From positions 1 to 29,826 of the forward strand of contig DATFWQ010000052.1 in assembly GCA_035259145.1 (NCBI GenBank): 29,826 nt of DNA, in the 5' to 3' direction. The stretch is from CF-161 sp035259145. Lineage in GTDB: Bacteria > Chloroflexota > Dormibacteria > Dormibacterales > Dormibacteraceae. A model generated the notes under the pieces. It was not told where the DNA came from, did not search any database, and saw only the letters and a list, made by a program, of their open reading frames with translations. Below, piece by piece: positions 23,067 to 29,826 of this stretch; position 1 is the first letter of the stretch, and the number at the start of each line of letters is the position of its first letter. The position numbers and the translations under genes were made by a program.

Positions 23067-23486
23067 ATGGCAATGAGCAAGGTCACAGGCACCGGAACGA
23101 AAGAGTCACCCTGGCACTTGAAGACTCCCAGCGGCACCTCCGAGTACACGATGTACAAGGACGGAACGTTGGACCCGCCAGCCATCGTCTGCAAGGTGGG
23201 CAGCACAGAACTCCGCTATCACCTGCGCGCCATCGAGGATCTGCAAGCGATGCTCAAACAGCACGGCGACTGGATGCCTTTGGGCAGCGCCGATGAGCAG
23301 AAGCCGGCAGCGCCAGGAACCGTCGAGGCGTGGGCTCGCTCTGCGGACAATCCGGTCGGCGGCTGGTATGGGCTCAAGAAAGGTCTGCGCGGCCGCTTCG
23401 CGATGTACATGCCCCCGCTGCTGGAGGCGCTGGGCCTGGCCGAGGTCGAGCACAACCCGAAGAACAATCGAATGCGTGCGCTCTAG
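23067..23486 (+). CDS. Small conserved protein (DUF6855-like)
   Basis: The protein has 139 residues, is soluble and has no membrane segment. TGTKESPWHLKTPSGTSEYT, ELRYHLRAIEDLQAMLKQHG, DWMPLGSADEQKPA and NPVGGWYGLKKGLRGRFAMY are strings I associate with a widespread actinobacterial family of unknown function; the DUF6855 name is from memory. The length is normal for it and the end LAEVEHNPKNNRMRAL looks complete. A second ATG two codons in is possible, but the -10 spacing favours the first. It stands alone between the aminotransferase and the P450. Confidence 0.75.
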   Translation: MAMSKVTGTGTKESPWHLKTPSGTSEYTMYKDGTLDPPAIVCKVGSTELRYHLRAIEDLQAMLKQHGDWMPLGSADEQKPAAPGTVEAWARSADNPVGGWYGLKKGLRGRFAMYMPPLLEALGLAEVEHNPKNNRMRAL

Positions 23487-23815
23487 GCCGGCGCCTCGGT
23501 CTCCTTGTCGAGACCAGACGCAAACGACACCCGGCGCGGCCGGGCATCAGGGACAGGGCTAGTCGGATCCGTCCTCCAGGCGATGCGGCAGGCATTCATC
23601 GCGAGGCGTAAAGAGCCGCCGGCGGATGACCTGCTCACCAACCCCTGTCCACCCGGCATGTATCAGAGTCGGATGACTACCAGAGGCCAGTCGTTCGTCG
23701 CACATGGCCGCAGATACATTGCACACGACCAGGATCCCGGTGATTCAACTTTCCTTGGAGGGCGCCGCCGCCGTTCGGGCAGATCTGTCCGAGGAATTGA
23801 ACAGGAGCACACGCT
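23487..23815 (+). other. Gap of about 330 bases; weak ORFs only
   Basis: A 104-codon frame runs from TTG at 23505 (or ATG at 23583) to TAA at 23817-23819, overlapping the ATA start of the P450. Its first half has coding-like third positions; the second half does not. A second frame from ATG at 23704 (RIPVIQLSLEGAAAVRADLS) looks better in the last 120 bases. Neither has an SD or a recognisable family, so I do not call a gene. Confidence 0.3.
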
Positions 23816-23818
23816 ATA
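23803..23818 (+). promoter_or_regulatory. SD sequence AGGAG placed before an ATA codon
   Basis: AGGAG at 23803-23807 is followed by 8 bases and then ATA at 23816-23818, in frame with the P450. No ATG, GTG or TTG exists in this frame between the upstream stop (23798) and the ATG at 23876. The bases thus point to ATA as the original or actual start. Confidence 0.55.
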
Positions 23819-24994
23819 ACACAGGTCACACCAGAGCTGCGGACAGAGGCGGAGAAGCTGGCCTGGTACCGGACCATGCGCGACACCAATCCCGTCTGGT
23901 GCGATCACAGGACGGGGGTCTGGAGCGTCTTCCGGTATCAAGACGTCGCCACCGTCCTCACCGATCACGAGACGTTCAGTTCCAACCTCAGCGAGGTGCT
24001 GCCGAAAGCGTCGGACCTTGTCAAGGGCAACATCCTGCGCATGGACCCGCCACGCCACCATCGGCTCCGAAGCCTCGTCAGCAAGGCCTTCACGCCCCCG
24101 GCTATCACCCACATGGAAGGGCGCATCGCGGAGCTCACCGAGGAGCTCATGGACGAGACGGGTGGTCGGTCCCGGATCGAGCTTGTCAGCGATCTCTCCT
24201 ACCCGCTGCCGGTGATAGTGATCGCCGAGATGCTGGGCGTACCCGCCGAGGATCGGCCCAAATTCAGGGAATGGGCCGATGCCCTGCTCACACGAGACAG
24301 TTCCGATCCGCTAGACACCGGGCAGCTCGAAAAGGTGAAGGCTCAGCTCAACCACTTCTACGACTACCTCCGTGAGCATGTGGCTCAGCGACGGGTCCAG
24401 CCGCGCCAGGACCTACTCAGCAACCTGGCGGCGGCCGAAATCGATGGGGAGCGACTGGGGGATTCAGAGATCGTCGGTTTCGCTACGGTACTTCTCCTCG
24501 CCGGTCACATCACCACCACCGCGCTCCTGGGCAACGCCATTCGCTGCCTCGATGAGAACCCCTGGGCGCAGGCAGCGCTGCGCGCCGACCCCCGGGGCAT
24601 TCCTGTGGCGGTCGAGGAGGTGCTCCGCCATCGCAGCCCCTTCGCCCTGGTTGCCCGGGCGACCACCACCGAGGTTCAGCTTGGGACTCAACCCATTCCC
24701 TCCAAGCGGGTGGTCATGGCGTGGGTGCTCTCCGCCAATCATGACGAGCGCCAGTTCGAGAAGCCGGACGACTTCGTGATAGACAGGCAACCCAACCCTC
24801 ACGTCGGCTTTGGCAAGGGCATCCACTTCTGCCTGGGCGCCCCACTGGCTCGCCTCGAGTCCCGAGTCGCCATCTCCACACTGCTTCGCCGCTACGCTCA
24901 AATACGCGTCGATCCGGCGTATCCCATGGAGGGCTATCTCAATCCGGGACTCAACAGCACCAAGACCCTTCACCTGCTGGTGGAGCCCGCCTGA
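23816..24994 (+). CDS. Cytochrome P450 (soluble bacterial type)
   Basis: From the ATA codon the protein has 392 residues, normal for bacterial P450s. The first ATG, at 23876, would remove the segment that includes EAEKLAWYRT, which belongs to the usual helix A. Numbered from ATA, the I-helix AGHITT (229-234) has the acid/alcohol oxygen-activation pattern with His in place of Asp/Glu. EEVLR (267-271) holds the ExxR pair. GFGKGIHFCLG holds the heme-ligand Cys339. The substrate is unknown and no ferredoxin gene is adjacent. Confidence 0.88.
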   Translation: MTQVTPELRTEAEKLAWYRTMRDTNPVWCDHRTGVWSVFRYQDVATVLTDHETFSSNLSEVLPKASDLVKGNILRMDPPRHHRLRSLVSKAFTPPAITHMEGRIAELTEELMDETGGRSRIELVSDLSYPLPVIVIAEMLGVPAEDRPKFREWADALLTRDSSDPLDTGQLEKVKAQLNHFYDYLREHVAQRRVQPRQDLLSNLAAAEIDGERLGDSEIVGFATVLLLAGHITTTALLGNAIRCLDENPWAQAALRADPRGIPVAVEEVLRHRSPFALVARATTTEVQLGTQPIPSKRVVMAWVLSANHDERQFEKPDDFVIDRQPNPHVGFGKGIHFCLGAPLARLESRVAISTLLRRYAQIRVDPAYPMEGYLNPGLNSTKTLHLLVEPA

Positions 24995-25144
24995 CTTGTC
25001 CAGTCAGGACTGGCCGCGTCAGCTCACTGAACGTAAATGCGTCCTTCCTAATACCGCCAGCTGACGGCGCGGTGCGCGGCCGGAAGTGGATGTGGACCTT
25101 GTGCGAGGTTCCGTGAGGCGTCCGATCCGACAGTCATGCGTATG

Positions 25145-25150
25145 TACCCT
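25145..25150 (+). promoter_or_regulatory. Candidate -10 box TACCCT, leaderless
   Basis: TACCCT ends 8 nt before the GTG at 25159, with no SD. The 164-base gap after the P450 otherwise holds nothing recognisable. Confidence 0.45.
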
Positions 25151-25158
25151 GCTGCTTC

Positions 25159-26283
25159 GTGTCCGTCCACCGCTTGACCAAGGCTCAGGCCCGGCGCATC
25201 GCCATCCGCGCCCAACTGCTGGACGCCCGGCGGCCTGTCAATCTCCTCGACGTCGTCAGCCACCTGACCTTCCTCCAGCTCGACCCGACAGCGGCGATCG
25301 CGCCAAGTGCCGACCTGGTCGCGTGGACGCGGCTGGGCGGCGCCTACCGGCCGGCGCAGCTGACCCAGGCGCTGGAGCAGGACCGATCGCTCTACGAGGT
25401 GCGTGCGTTGGTCCGTCCGATGGCCGACCTGGGGCTACACCTCGCCGAGATGGCCGCCTGGCCGTTCGCGGACGAGGAGAGGCGCCACTGGTCGGTGCCC
25501 GGGCCGCGTGCCCATCGATGGCTTGAAGAGAACCACGTCTTCCGCAAGGACGTGCTGGCCCTGTTGCGGAGGTCGGGACCGCTGATGTCGCGCGAAGTAC
25601 CCGACACCAGCGTGGTGCCGTGGGAGTCGACGGGCTGGACCGGCGACCGCAACGTCGCCCAACTGCTGGAGTTTCTCAATGCACGCGGCGAGGTGGCGAT
25701 TGCCGGCCGCGTCGGCCGGCAGCGGCTATGGGATCTCGCCGAACGCGTCTACCCGCCCGCAGCCGAGGTCCCGCTGGTCGAGGCTCGCCGGGTCCTGGCG
25801 GGGCGCCGGCTGCGCGCTCTGGGCATCGCCCGGCCCGACGTCCTCGGCGTGGCCGGGGAGCGGTACTTCGAGGAGGTCGAGGGTGAGCCTGCTGAGGTCG
25901 AGGGAACTTCGGGTAGCTGGGTAGTGGACCCGACGGCCGTCGGACAAGAGTTCGAGGGTCGTACGGCGCTGCTGTCGCCATTCGACAGGCTGGTCCATGA
26001 TCGCGTCCGCGCGCGGGATCTGTTCGACTTCGAGTACACCCTGGAGATGTACAAGCCGGCTCACCAGCGACGGTGGGGCTACTTCGCGTTGCCGGTCCTC
26101 CACGACGACCGACTTGTCGGCAAGGTGGACGCAATCGCAGACCGGAAGGTCTCGCGGCTGCTGGTGCACGCGATCCACGAGGACGTCCGGTTCACCCATG
26201 CGATGACCAAGGCCGTGCACGCCGAACTGGAGGAGCTTGCCTCGTGGCTGGGTCTCGGCGCGGTGGAACTCGAGACCGCGTGA
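25159..26283 (+). CDS. AlkX/YcaQ-like winged-helix DNA glycosylase
   Basis: The 374 residues match the HTH_42 (formerly DUF1006) family of tandem winged helices. Members such as Streptomyces AlkZ and E. coli YcaQ/AlkX excise bulky alkyl adducts and unhook interstrand crosslinks. FLQLDPT at 38-44 carries the Q-x-D catalytic form used by the YcaQ branch, not the Q-x-Q of AlkZ. LLSPFDRLVHDR near 275-286 and YFALPVLHDDRLVGKVDAIA near 312-331 are typical C-terminal motifs. It stands alone. The GTG start is set by the -10 spacing. Confidence 0.85.
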   Translation: MSVHRLTKAQARRIAIRAQLLDARRPVNLLDVVSHLTFLQLDPTAAIAPSADLVAWTRLGGAYRPAQLTQALEQDRSLYEVRALVRPMADLGLHLAEMAAWPFADEERRHWSVPGPRAHRWLEENHVFRKDVLALLRRSGPLMSREVPDTSVVPWESTGWTGDRNVAQLLEFLNARGEVAIAGRVGRQRLWDLAERVYPPAAEVPLVEARRVLAGRRLRALGIARPDVLGVAGERYFEEVEGEPAEVEGTSGSWVVDPTAVGQEFEGRTALLSPFDRLVHDRVRARDLFDFEYTLEMYKPAHQRRWGYFALPVLHDDRLVGKVDAIADRKVSRLLVHAIHEDVRFTHAMTKAVHAELEELASWLGLGAVELETA

Positions 26284-26356
26284 GACCCTCGAGGGGCACC
26301 AGGCGCCGGCTGTGTTCCAGCGGGATGGCAGGGCCGGGGTTTTGGGCTGACGGAGG

Positions 26357-26800
26357 TTACCTGGATGGCTCGGATCCCGATCGGTCTTCCTTTGCATCCA
26401 TCAGCCGAACCCACTGCGTCACGGCTTTCACAAGGGCGCCTTTCTTGGCTCTCACTTCCTCCATGCCGGCGAAGTAGACCATCCGGCGATCTGGGTAATC
26501 GCCCTCGAGGATCCCGAGCGTCTGGTCCAGTATCGCGCCGTTGTGAAAGACGAGGTGAACGTGGTTTTTCGCCCAGAGGTTGAAGGTCGCGAGATAGCCC
26601 TTATAGCTGAATGTGGGGGCGTTCCACTTCACTTCTTCGGTGATGCTCTGGTCCACTGCCTTGATAATTTCTCGAACCGCCTGAACCTCGGCTTTGAACG
26701 GGTGGTCTAGCTGACTCATGAACGCGTCCACCGTAAGCGCGCCCTTCTTCGTCGCCTTAGTGGGCGTGGCGCCCACCTTCCGCGATCGAGAATCACTCAT
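26357..26800 (-). CDS. DUF1801-family protein
   Basis: The protein has 147 residues. After a basic, low-complexity N-terminus (about 25 residues) the DUF1801 (YdhG-like) fold begins with VDAFMSQLDHPFKAEVQAVR. WNAPTFSYKGYLATF carries the conserved Pro/Tyr strand and NHVHLVFHNGAIL follows. Function in this family is poorly defined; a frataxin-like iron role was proposed for one member. I choose the ATG at 26798-26800 because CGGAG lies 7 nt before it; a GTG two codons earlier is less likely. It converges with the AlkX-like gene. Confidence 0.8.
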   Translation of the reverse strand: MSDSRSRKVGATPTKATKKGALTVDAFMSQLDHPFKAEVQAVREIIKAVDQSITEEVKWNAPTFSYKGYLATFNLWAKNHVHLVFHNGAILDQTLGILEGDYPDRRMVYFAGMEEVRAKKGALVKAVTQWVRLMDAKEDRSGSEPSR

Positions 26801-27279
26801 TTGCACACTCCGAGTTCATTCCGGCCGATCCCAGGTGAGACGAGACGTTTATCGCTCTGGCTGCGCGCGGTGCATCGGCCCCGGCCGAGATGCTGCTACC
26901 GTCCGTCGACCTGGAGGATGCCCGTTGGTGGGTCCCCTCCGCAATACCGCTCCTCAAGTGGCCAACGACGACGGCCTTGGTGTGGGAGCAGTCAGAGCGA
27001 CTCGCCGCAGCGCCGAGCAGGGACGCTCCCTGCCGGCGCCTCCATCCGAACGTCGCTCGCCTGGGCGGCGATCGTGGGCGGCAGTCCGGCTGATGGCGCC
27101 CGTGCACCGCTCCGGTTCGCCAGCGGGTCCCGCTACCCTCACCCAACAAGGTTCGCCGAGTCGATGTCCGCCAATCGCGGCCGCGGTGGGCGAGCCGACA
27201 GCAGCCCGCATCAAGGCGAGTAGCAGAGGAGGAAGTAGAATCGATCCTTGACCCGACGCTGTCCGCCGGTCTGGGGGCC
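26801..27279. other. Gap of about 480 bases without a recognisable gene
   Basis: Open frames exist on both strands, the longest readable one being 67 codons from 26890, but none has an SD, a TAnnnT start layout or a recognisable family. It probably holds the promoter of the DUF1801 gene on the left and of tRNA-Lys on the right. I see no repeats of note. Confidence 0.4.
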
Positions 27280-27356
<77 letters not shown>

Positions 27357-27515
27357 GAGCTCCGAATACGAAGCGGATACCACAGGCTCACTATTCATCC
27401 CTTGACCTGGCCCGTTGCCTGCTGTTCTGCCTGCTACGGCTTCTGTGCTGCTGGGCCTTCAGCGAGGTCGCTCTGGGACCGCTGCCGGATGGCAGGCACC
27501 GAGTCCGAGGAGAGG

Positions 27516-28307
27516 TCAGCTGCTCCGCGGCGACCTGGCCGCAACATGTCGGATCGCCTCGCCCGCGAAGTGGAGCGCTGCCTCAGCCAGCTGCGGAGGG
27601 AACGACGCCGTCGCCTCTCGGACCTGGTCAAGAGTCAGCCAGTCGGCCTCAAGCAGCTCCTCGTGGTCGATGATCTCCACCCTGGTCGAGGACAGGGCGG
27701 CCTGGAAATGCAACATGCGGTACCCGCGGTCGAAGTGCCCGGATTTGGGCCACCAGCGAGAGACGTTCTCGCGGTAGTCGACCTCGCCGAGAAGGCACAC
27801 GATCCTGGCGTCCGAGACGACCAGTTCCTCGTTTAGCTCCCGGAGGACAGCATGTCCGGGTTGCTCACCGGGATCCAAGTGGCCAGCCGGCCAGGACCAC
27901 ATCTCCCGCTCGCCCGCGTACCGCCTTCTGGTCATCAAGACCGTGTCGCCGTTGGCGATTACGGCGGCCACCAAGGTTGGGCGATCGTGCTCAGCCGCTG
28001 GCGTGGCCTTGGCTCTTGCCCGAGGTGTGCGCTCCGGCTGACCGGCAGCTTCACCAGCTCGCTCACGTGCAACTCGGCGGCGATCGCGCTCACGCTCGGC
28101 ATCGGCGAAGAGGTCAGCGAGGCTCAGGTCGAGGGCGGTAGCGATCTCCTCGAGGATCTGCAGTGAAGGGTTAACCTCACCGCGCTCGATATCGCTGAGA
28201 TAGGACCGCTCGATGCCGCTCGCCTTTGCGAGCTGTTCCTGCGTCCACCGCTTCCGCTGACGAGCGAACCTGAATGCGATTCCGAATGCCGACCGGATCT
28301 CTGCCAC
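27516..28307 (-). CDS. XRE helix-turn-helix and Nudix hydrolase fusion
   Basis: The protein has 263 residues. Residues about 5-65 are an XRE (HTH_3) domain (FARQRKRWTQEQLAKASGIE, then RSYLSDIERGEVNPSLQ). A basic, Ala-rich linker of about 40 residues follows. Residues about 110-250 are a Nudix fold with box G142-x5-E148-x7-REL-x-EE. The usual glycine near the end of the box is Val163. The fusion could be a DNA-binding sensor of a nucleoside-diphosphate ligand or an enzyme that controls its own gene. The frame is open to 28367. I prefer the GTG at 28305-28307, 9 nt after TACTGT, because it starts just before the HTH. Confidence 0.8.
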   Translation of the reverse strand: MAEIRSAFGIAFRFARQRKRWTQEQLAKASGIERSYLSDIERGEVNPSLQILEEIATALDLSLADLFADAERERDRRRVARERAGEAAGQPERTPRARAKATPAAEHDRPTLVAAVIANGDTVLMTRRRYAGEREMWSWPAGHLDPGEQPGHAVLRELNEELVVSDARIVCLLGEVDYRENVSRWWPKSGHFDRGYRMLHFQAALSSTRVEIIDHEELLEADWLTLDQVREATASFPPQLAEAALHFAGEAIRHVAARSPRSS

Positions 28308-28911
28308 TTGTCGGCCACAGTACCCGGTCTGAACTCCTCTGGGCCCTAGTGGTAGACAGTTGACCACACTGCGTATTGCAGGGCAACGTCAGCACTTCCG
28401 GGCTGTGGCCTGTTCAGGCCGCGTTGTGGACCGTGCGCTGCATCGTCGGGTGCCAGCGTAACCGACCGAGGGCCGAGGCCCTCCGTCCCGACTCTCAACT
28501 GCGGAGGCCCTGGGGGATGCTCCCGTCCGCTGCGCGCCCACCACGGCGTCACCTGCCCTGTCTCACGCGAGGGTCGAACGCGTCCCGAAGTCGGATTGCC
28601 GGTCCGAGTTCCCGGGCCGAGCAGTCGATTCCGTTCTCGAGCGCTGAGCGCCTGCCCCTCCCACTCAATGTCAACGGACAGCTCAACCCATACCCGCATC
28701 TCTGAGGCGGTTGACCGCGAATCCGTCGGCGTTGGCCATGCCAGCTGGCGCCGGCGGGAGGTTGACGACGGCCTCGACTCCACCGCGGTCGCCCGGCGTC
28801 TAACTCTAACCGCTCTGATTCGATCACCGCGTCGGCTGATAGCGGGATATGTTTGGACGGAGAACCAGTTCTTGGGGTCACCATGTGACCTGTAATGGGG
28901 AGGAGCCTGGG
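28308..28911. other. Gap of about 600 bases without a recognisable gene
   Basis: The gap contains the promoter side of the XRE-Nudix gene and of tenA. An inverted repeat, ACCGAGGGCC (28465-28474) and GGCCCTCCGT (28477-28486), pairs nine of ten positions around a two-base centre. TATGTT at 28848-28853 could be a -10 box for tenA. Several open frames exist on both strands but none shows a start signal or family. I do not see the conserved TPP riboswitch core. Confidence 0.35.
28317..28322 (-). promoter_or_regulatory. Candidate -10 box TACTGT, leaderless
   Basis: TACTGT on the minus strand ends 9 nt before the GTG chosen for the XRE-Nudix gene. An AGAGGAG lies further upstream, too far for this GTG, so the start is not certain. 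Confidence 0.35.
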
Positions 28912-29586
28912 GTGGCAGAGACCGGATCGTATCCAGCTCAGCGAGTTGCGCACCCCGAACCACAACTAGGGCAGTTGCATGCAACCCCTGTTCCGTTGGC
29001 CGTCTCCGATTTCCTTCAGCGGCACCATCGGGAATGGCGGGCCGCCACTTGTCACGCATTTCTCGACGGCGTCCGCGACGGCGGCCTCCCAGTAGGCGCA
29101 TTCTTGGCGTGGCTCCAGCAAGACTACCTGTTCGTCAATGACCTGCTGGCCTTCCAGGCCCGGCTCTTGGCCGGAGCTCCGCGCCCGGCACAGTCGGTCC
29201 TGGCTGCCGGCCTGGTGGCGCTGGAGGCAGAGCTGACCTGGTTCGAAGCACAGCTCGCGCGGCGCGAACTTCCGTTGGTCGCGGCGCGCCACCCCACAAC
29301 TGATGCGTATCGGAAGGAGCTGGAACGACTCAGCACGGAGCCCGTGGAGGTCGGTATCACGGCCCTGTGGGCGCTCGAACGCGCGTACCTGGAAGCGTGG
29401 CGCGGGGCGGCGCCGGGAGCTGCCGAGTACCGCGAGTTCATTGAGCACTGGACTGCGCCCGCCTTCGCTCGCTACGTGGCCGGCTTGGAGGTCCACGCCA
29501 CCGACTCCCCAGGCACGGAGGCGGCCTGGCTCCGGATTGTTCGTCTGGAGCGTGAATTCTGGAACATGGCGCTGGGAGCAGGGTGA
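28912..29586 (+). CDS. tenA: TenA/THI-4-like protein
   Basis: The 224 residues match the heme-oxygenase-like TenA fold. FLDGVRDGGLPVGAFLAWLQ and QDYLFVNDLLAF are the typical first helices, and LEREFWNMAL near the C-terminus holds the catalytic glutamate (Glu213). The region where classical TenA has its catalytic cysteine reads ITALWALERAYLEAW here, with no cysteine, as in the TenA_E subgroup. Classical TenA hydrolyses aminopyrimidines for thiamin salvage; the E-type is less clear. GGGGAGGAG lies 6 nt before the GTG at 28912. It overlaps the next frame by four bases (GTGA). Confidence 0.82.
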   Translation: MAETGSYPAQRVAHPEPQLGQLHATPVPLAVSDFLQRHHREWRAATCHAFLDGVRDGGLPVGAFLAWLQQDYLFVNDLLAFQARLLAGAPRPAQSVLAAGLVALEAELTWFEAQLARRELPLVAARHPTTDAYRKELERLSTEPVEVGITALWALERAYLEAWRGAAPGAAEYREFIEHWTAPAFARYVAGLEVHATDSPGTEAAWLRIVRLEREFWNMALGAG

Positions 29587-29826
29587 CCGAGGGCTTGATC
29601 ACCGCCGGAGAAGGGCTTCCGTGGGAGTCCGCCGAACTGGGGCAAGCCCACTCCTTGCAATTCGCGCACCTGCAGGCCGTAGGGAAGCTGAACGCTGCCG
29701 CGTCGAGGATTTTATCCCTTAAGGGACCGAGCGGCCCGAGAGGCGAAGGCAGTAGTCCGGGCCTTGGATTCTGGAGCAGCCCGGAACCGCTCTGGCGCGT
29801 AGGGGGGGTCGGCATGCAGCGAAGGC
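29583..29826 (+). CDS. ORF overlapping tenA, runs off the window
   Basis: A GTG at 29583-29585 overlaps the tenA stop as GTGA and opens a frame without a stop to the window end (81 codons visible). It starts VTEGLITAGEGLPWESAELG, then SLQFAHLQAVGKLNAAASRI. Third positions are mostly G/C in the first 50 codons, which is coding-like. I do not recognise a family. The four-base overlap is the same coupling seen at most operon joints here. It could still be chance. Confidence 0.4.
   Translation, partial: MTEGLITAGEGLPWESAELGQAHSLQFAHLQAVGKLNAAASRILSLKGPSGPRGEGSSPGLGFWSSPEPLWRVGGVGMQRR

Noticed and set aside
28700..28911. TPP riboswitch before tenA
   Set aside because: I looked for the CTGAGA-like and conserved downstream core elements and did not find them in the right order and spacing.

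Overview
The window is G+C-rich DNA (about two thirds G+C by eye) from a bacterium I cannot name. GTG and TTG starts are common, ATGA/GTGA overlaps are frequent, and many start codons sit 6-9 nt after a TAnnnT box without a Shine-Dalgarno (SD) sequence. An F420/flavin-type LLM oxidoreductase, a P450, an AlkX/YcaQ-type winged-helix protein and a DUF5671-type membrane protein fit an uncultured soil Actinomycetota, Chloroflexota or Dormibacterota-like lineage. That placement is inference. The layout reads as ordinary chromosome with several accessory or decaying pieces.

Left part (1-10.0 kb). The tail of an IS630-type transposase is followed by an MFS exporter. A minus-strand group then holds a small anchored protein, a VOC protein and a threonine dehydratase. 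After an alpha/beta hydrolase comes a second minus-strand run: a conserved unknown, dtd, a truncated EamA transporter relic, a second threonine/serine dehydratase, a CBS-zinc ribbon protein and a class I aminotransferase. Most joints are overlaps or a few bases. An unknown 197-aa gene follows.

Middle part (10.0-19.0 kb). A decayed coding stretch precedes a carbohydrate-type ABC importer (lipoprotein plus two permeases, no ATPase). It diverges from a LacI-type regulator, with a 16-bp perfect palindrome and a good promoter between them. Next come an isolated PrgI/VirB4 pair (parts of a type IV secretion or conjugation machine with no partners in view), a short LLM oxidoreductase and a chloramphenicol-phosphotransferase-like kinase.

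Right part (19.0-29.8 kb). This holds a 12-helix protein made of six two-helix units, a frameshifted RidA gene beside a class III aminotransferase, a small conserved protein, a P450 whose ribosome-binding site points to an ATA codon, an AlkX/YcaQ-like DNA glycosylase, a DUF1801 protein, tRNA-Lys(CTT), an XRE-Nudix fusion and a TenA-like protein overlapping an ORF that runs off the end.

Taken together, the window is rich in PLP amino-acid enzymes (two dehydratases, two aminotransferases) and the RidA that would normally clear their reactive imines is broken. I found no CRISPR array, phage genes or complete mobile element. The most informative signals are the repeated leaderless-promoter layout, the ATA start, the relics and the orphan PrgI/VirB4 pair.
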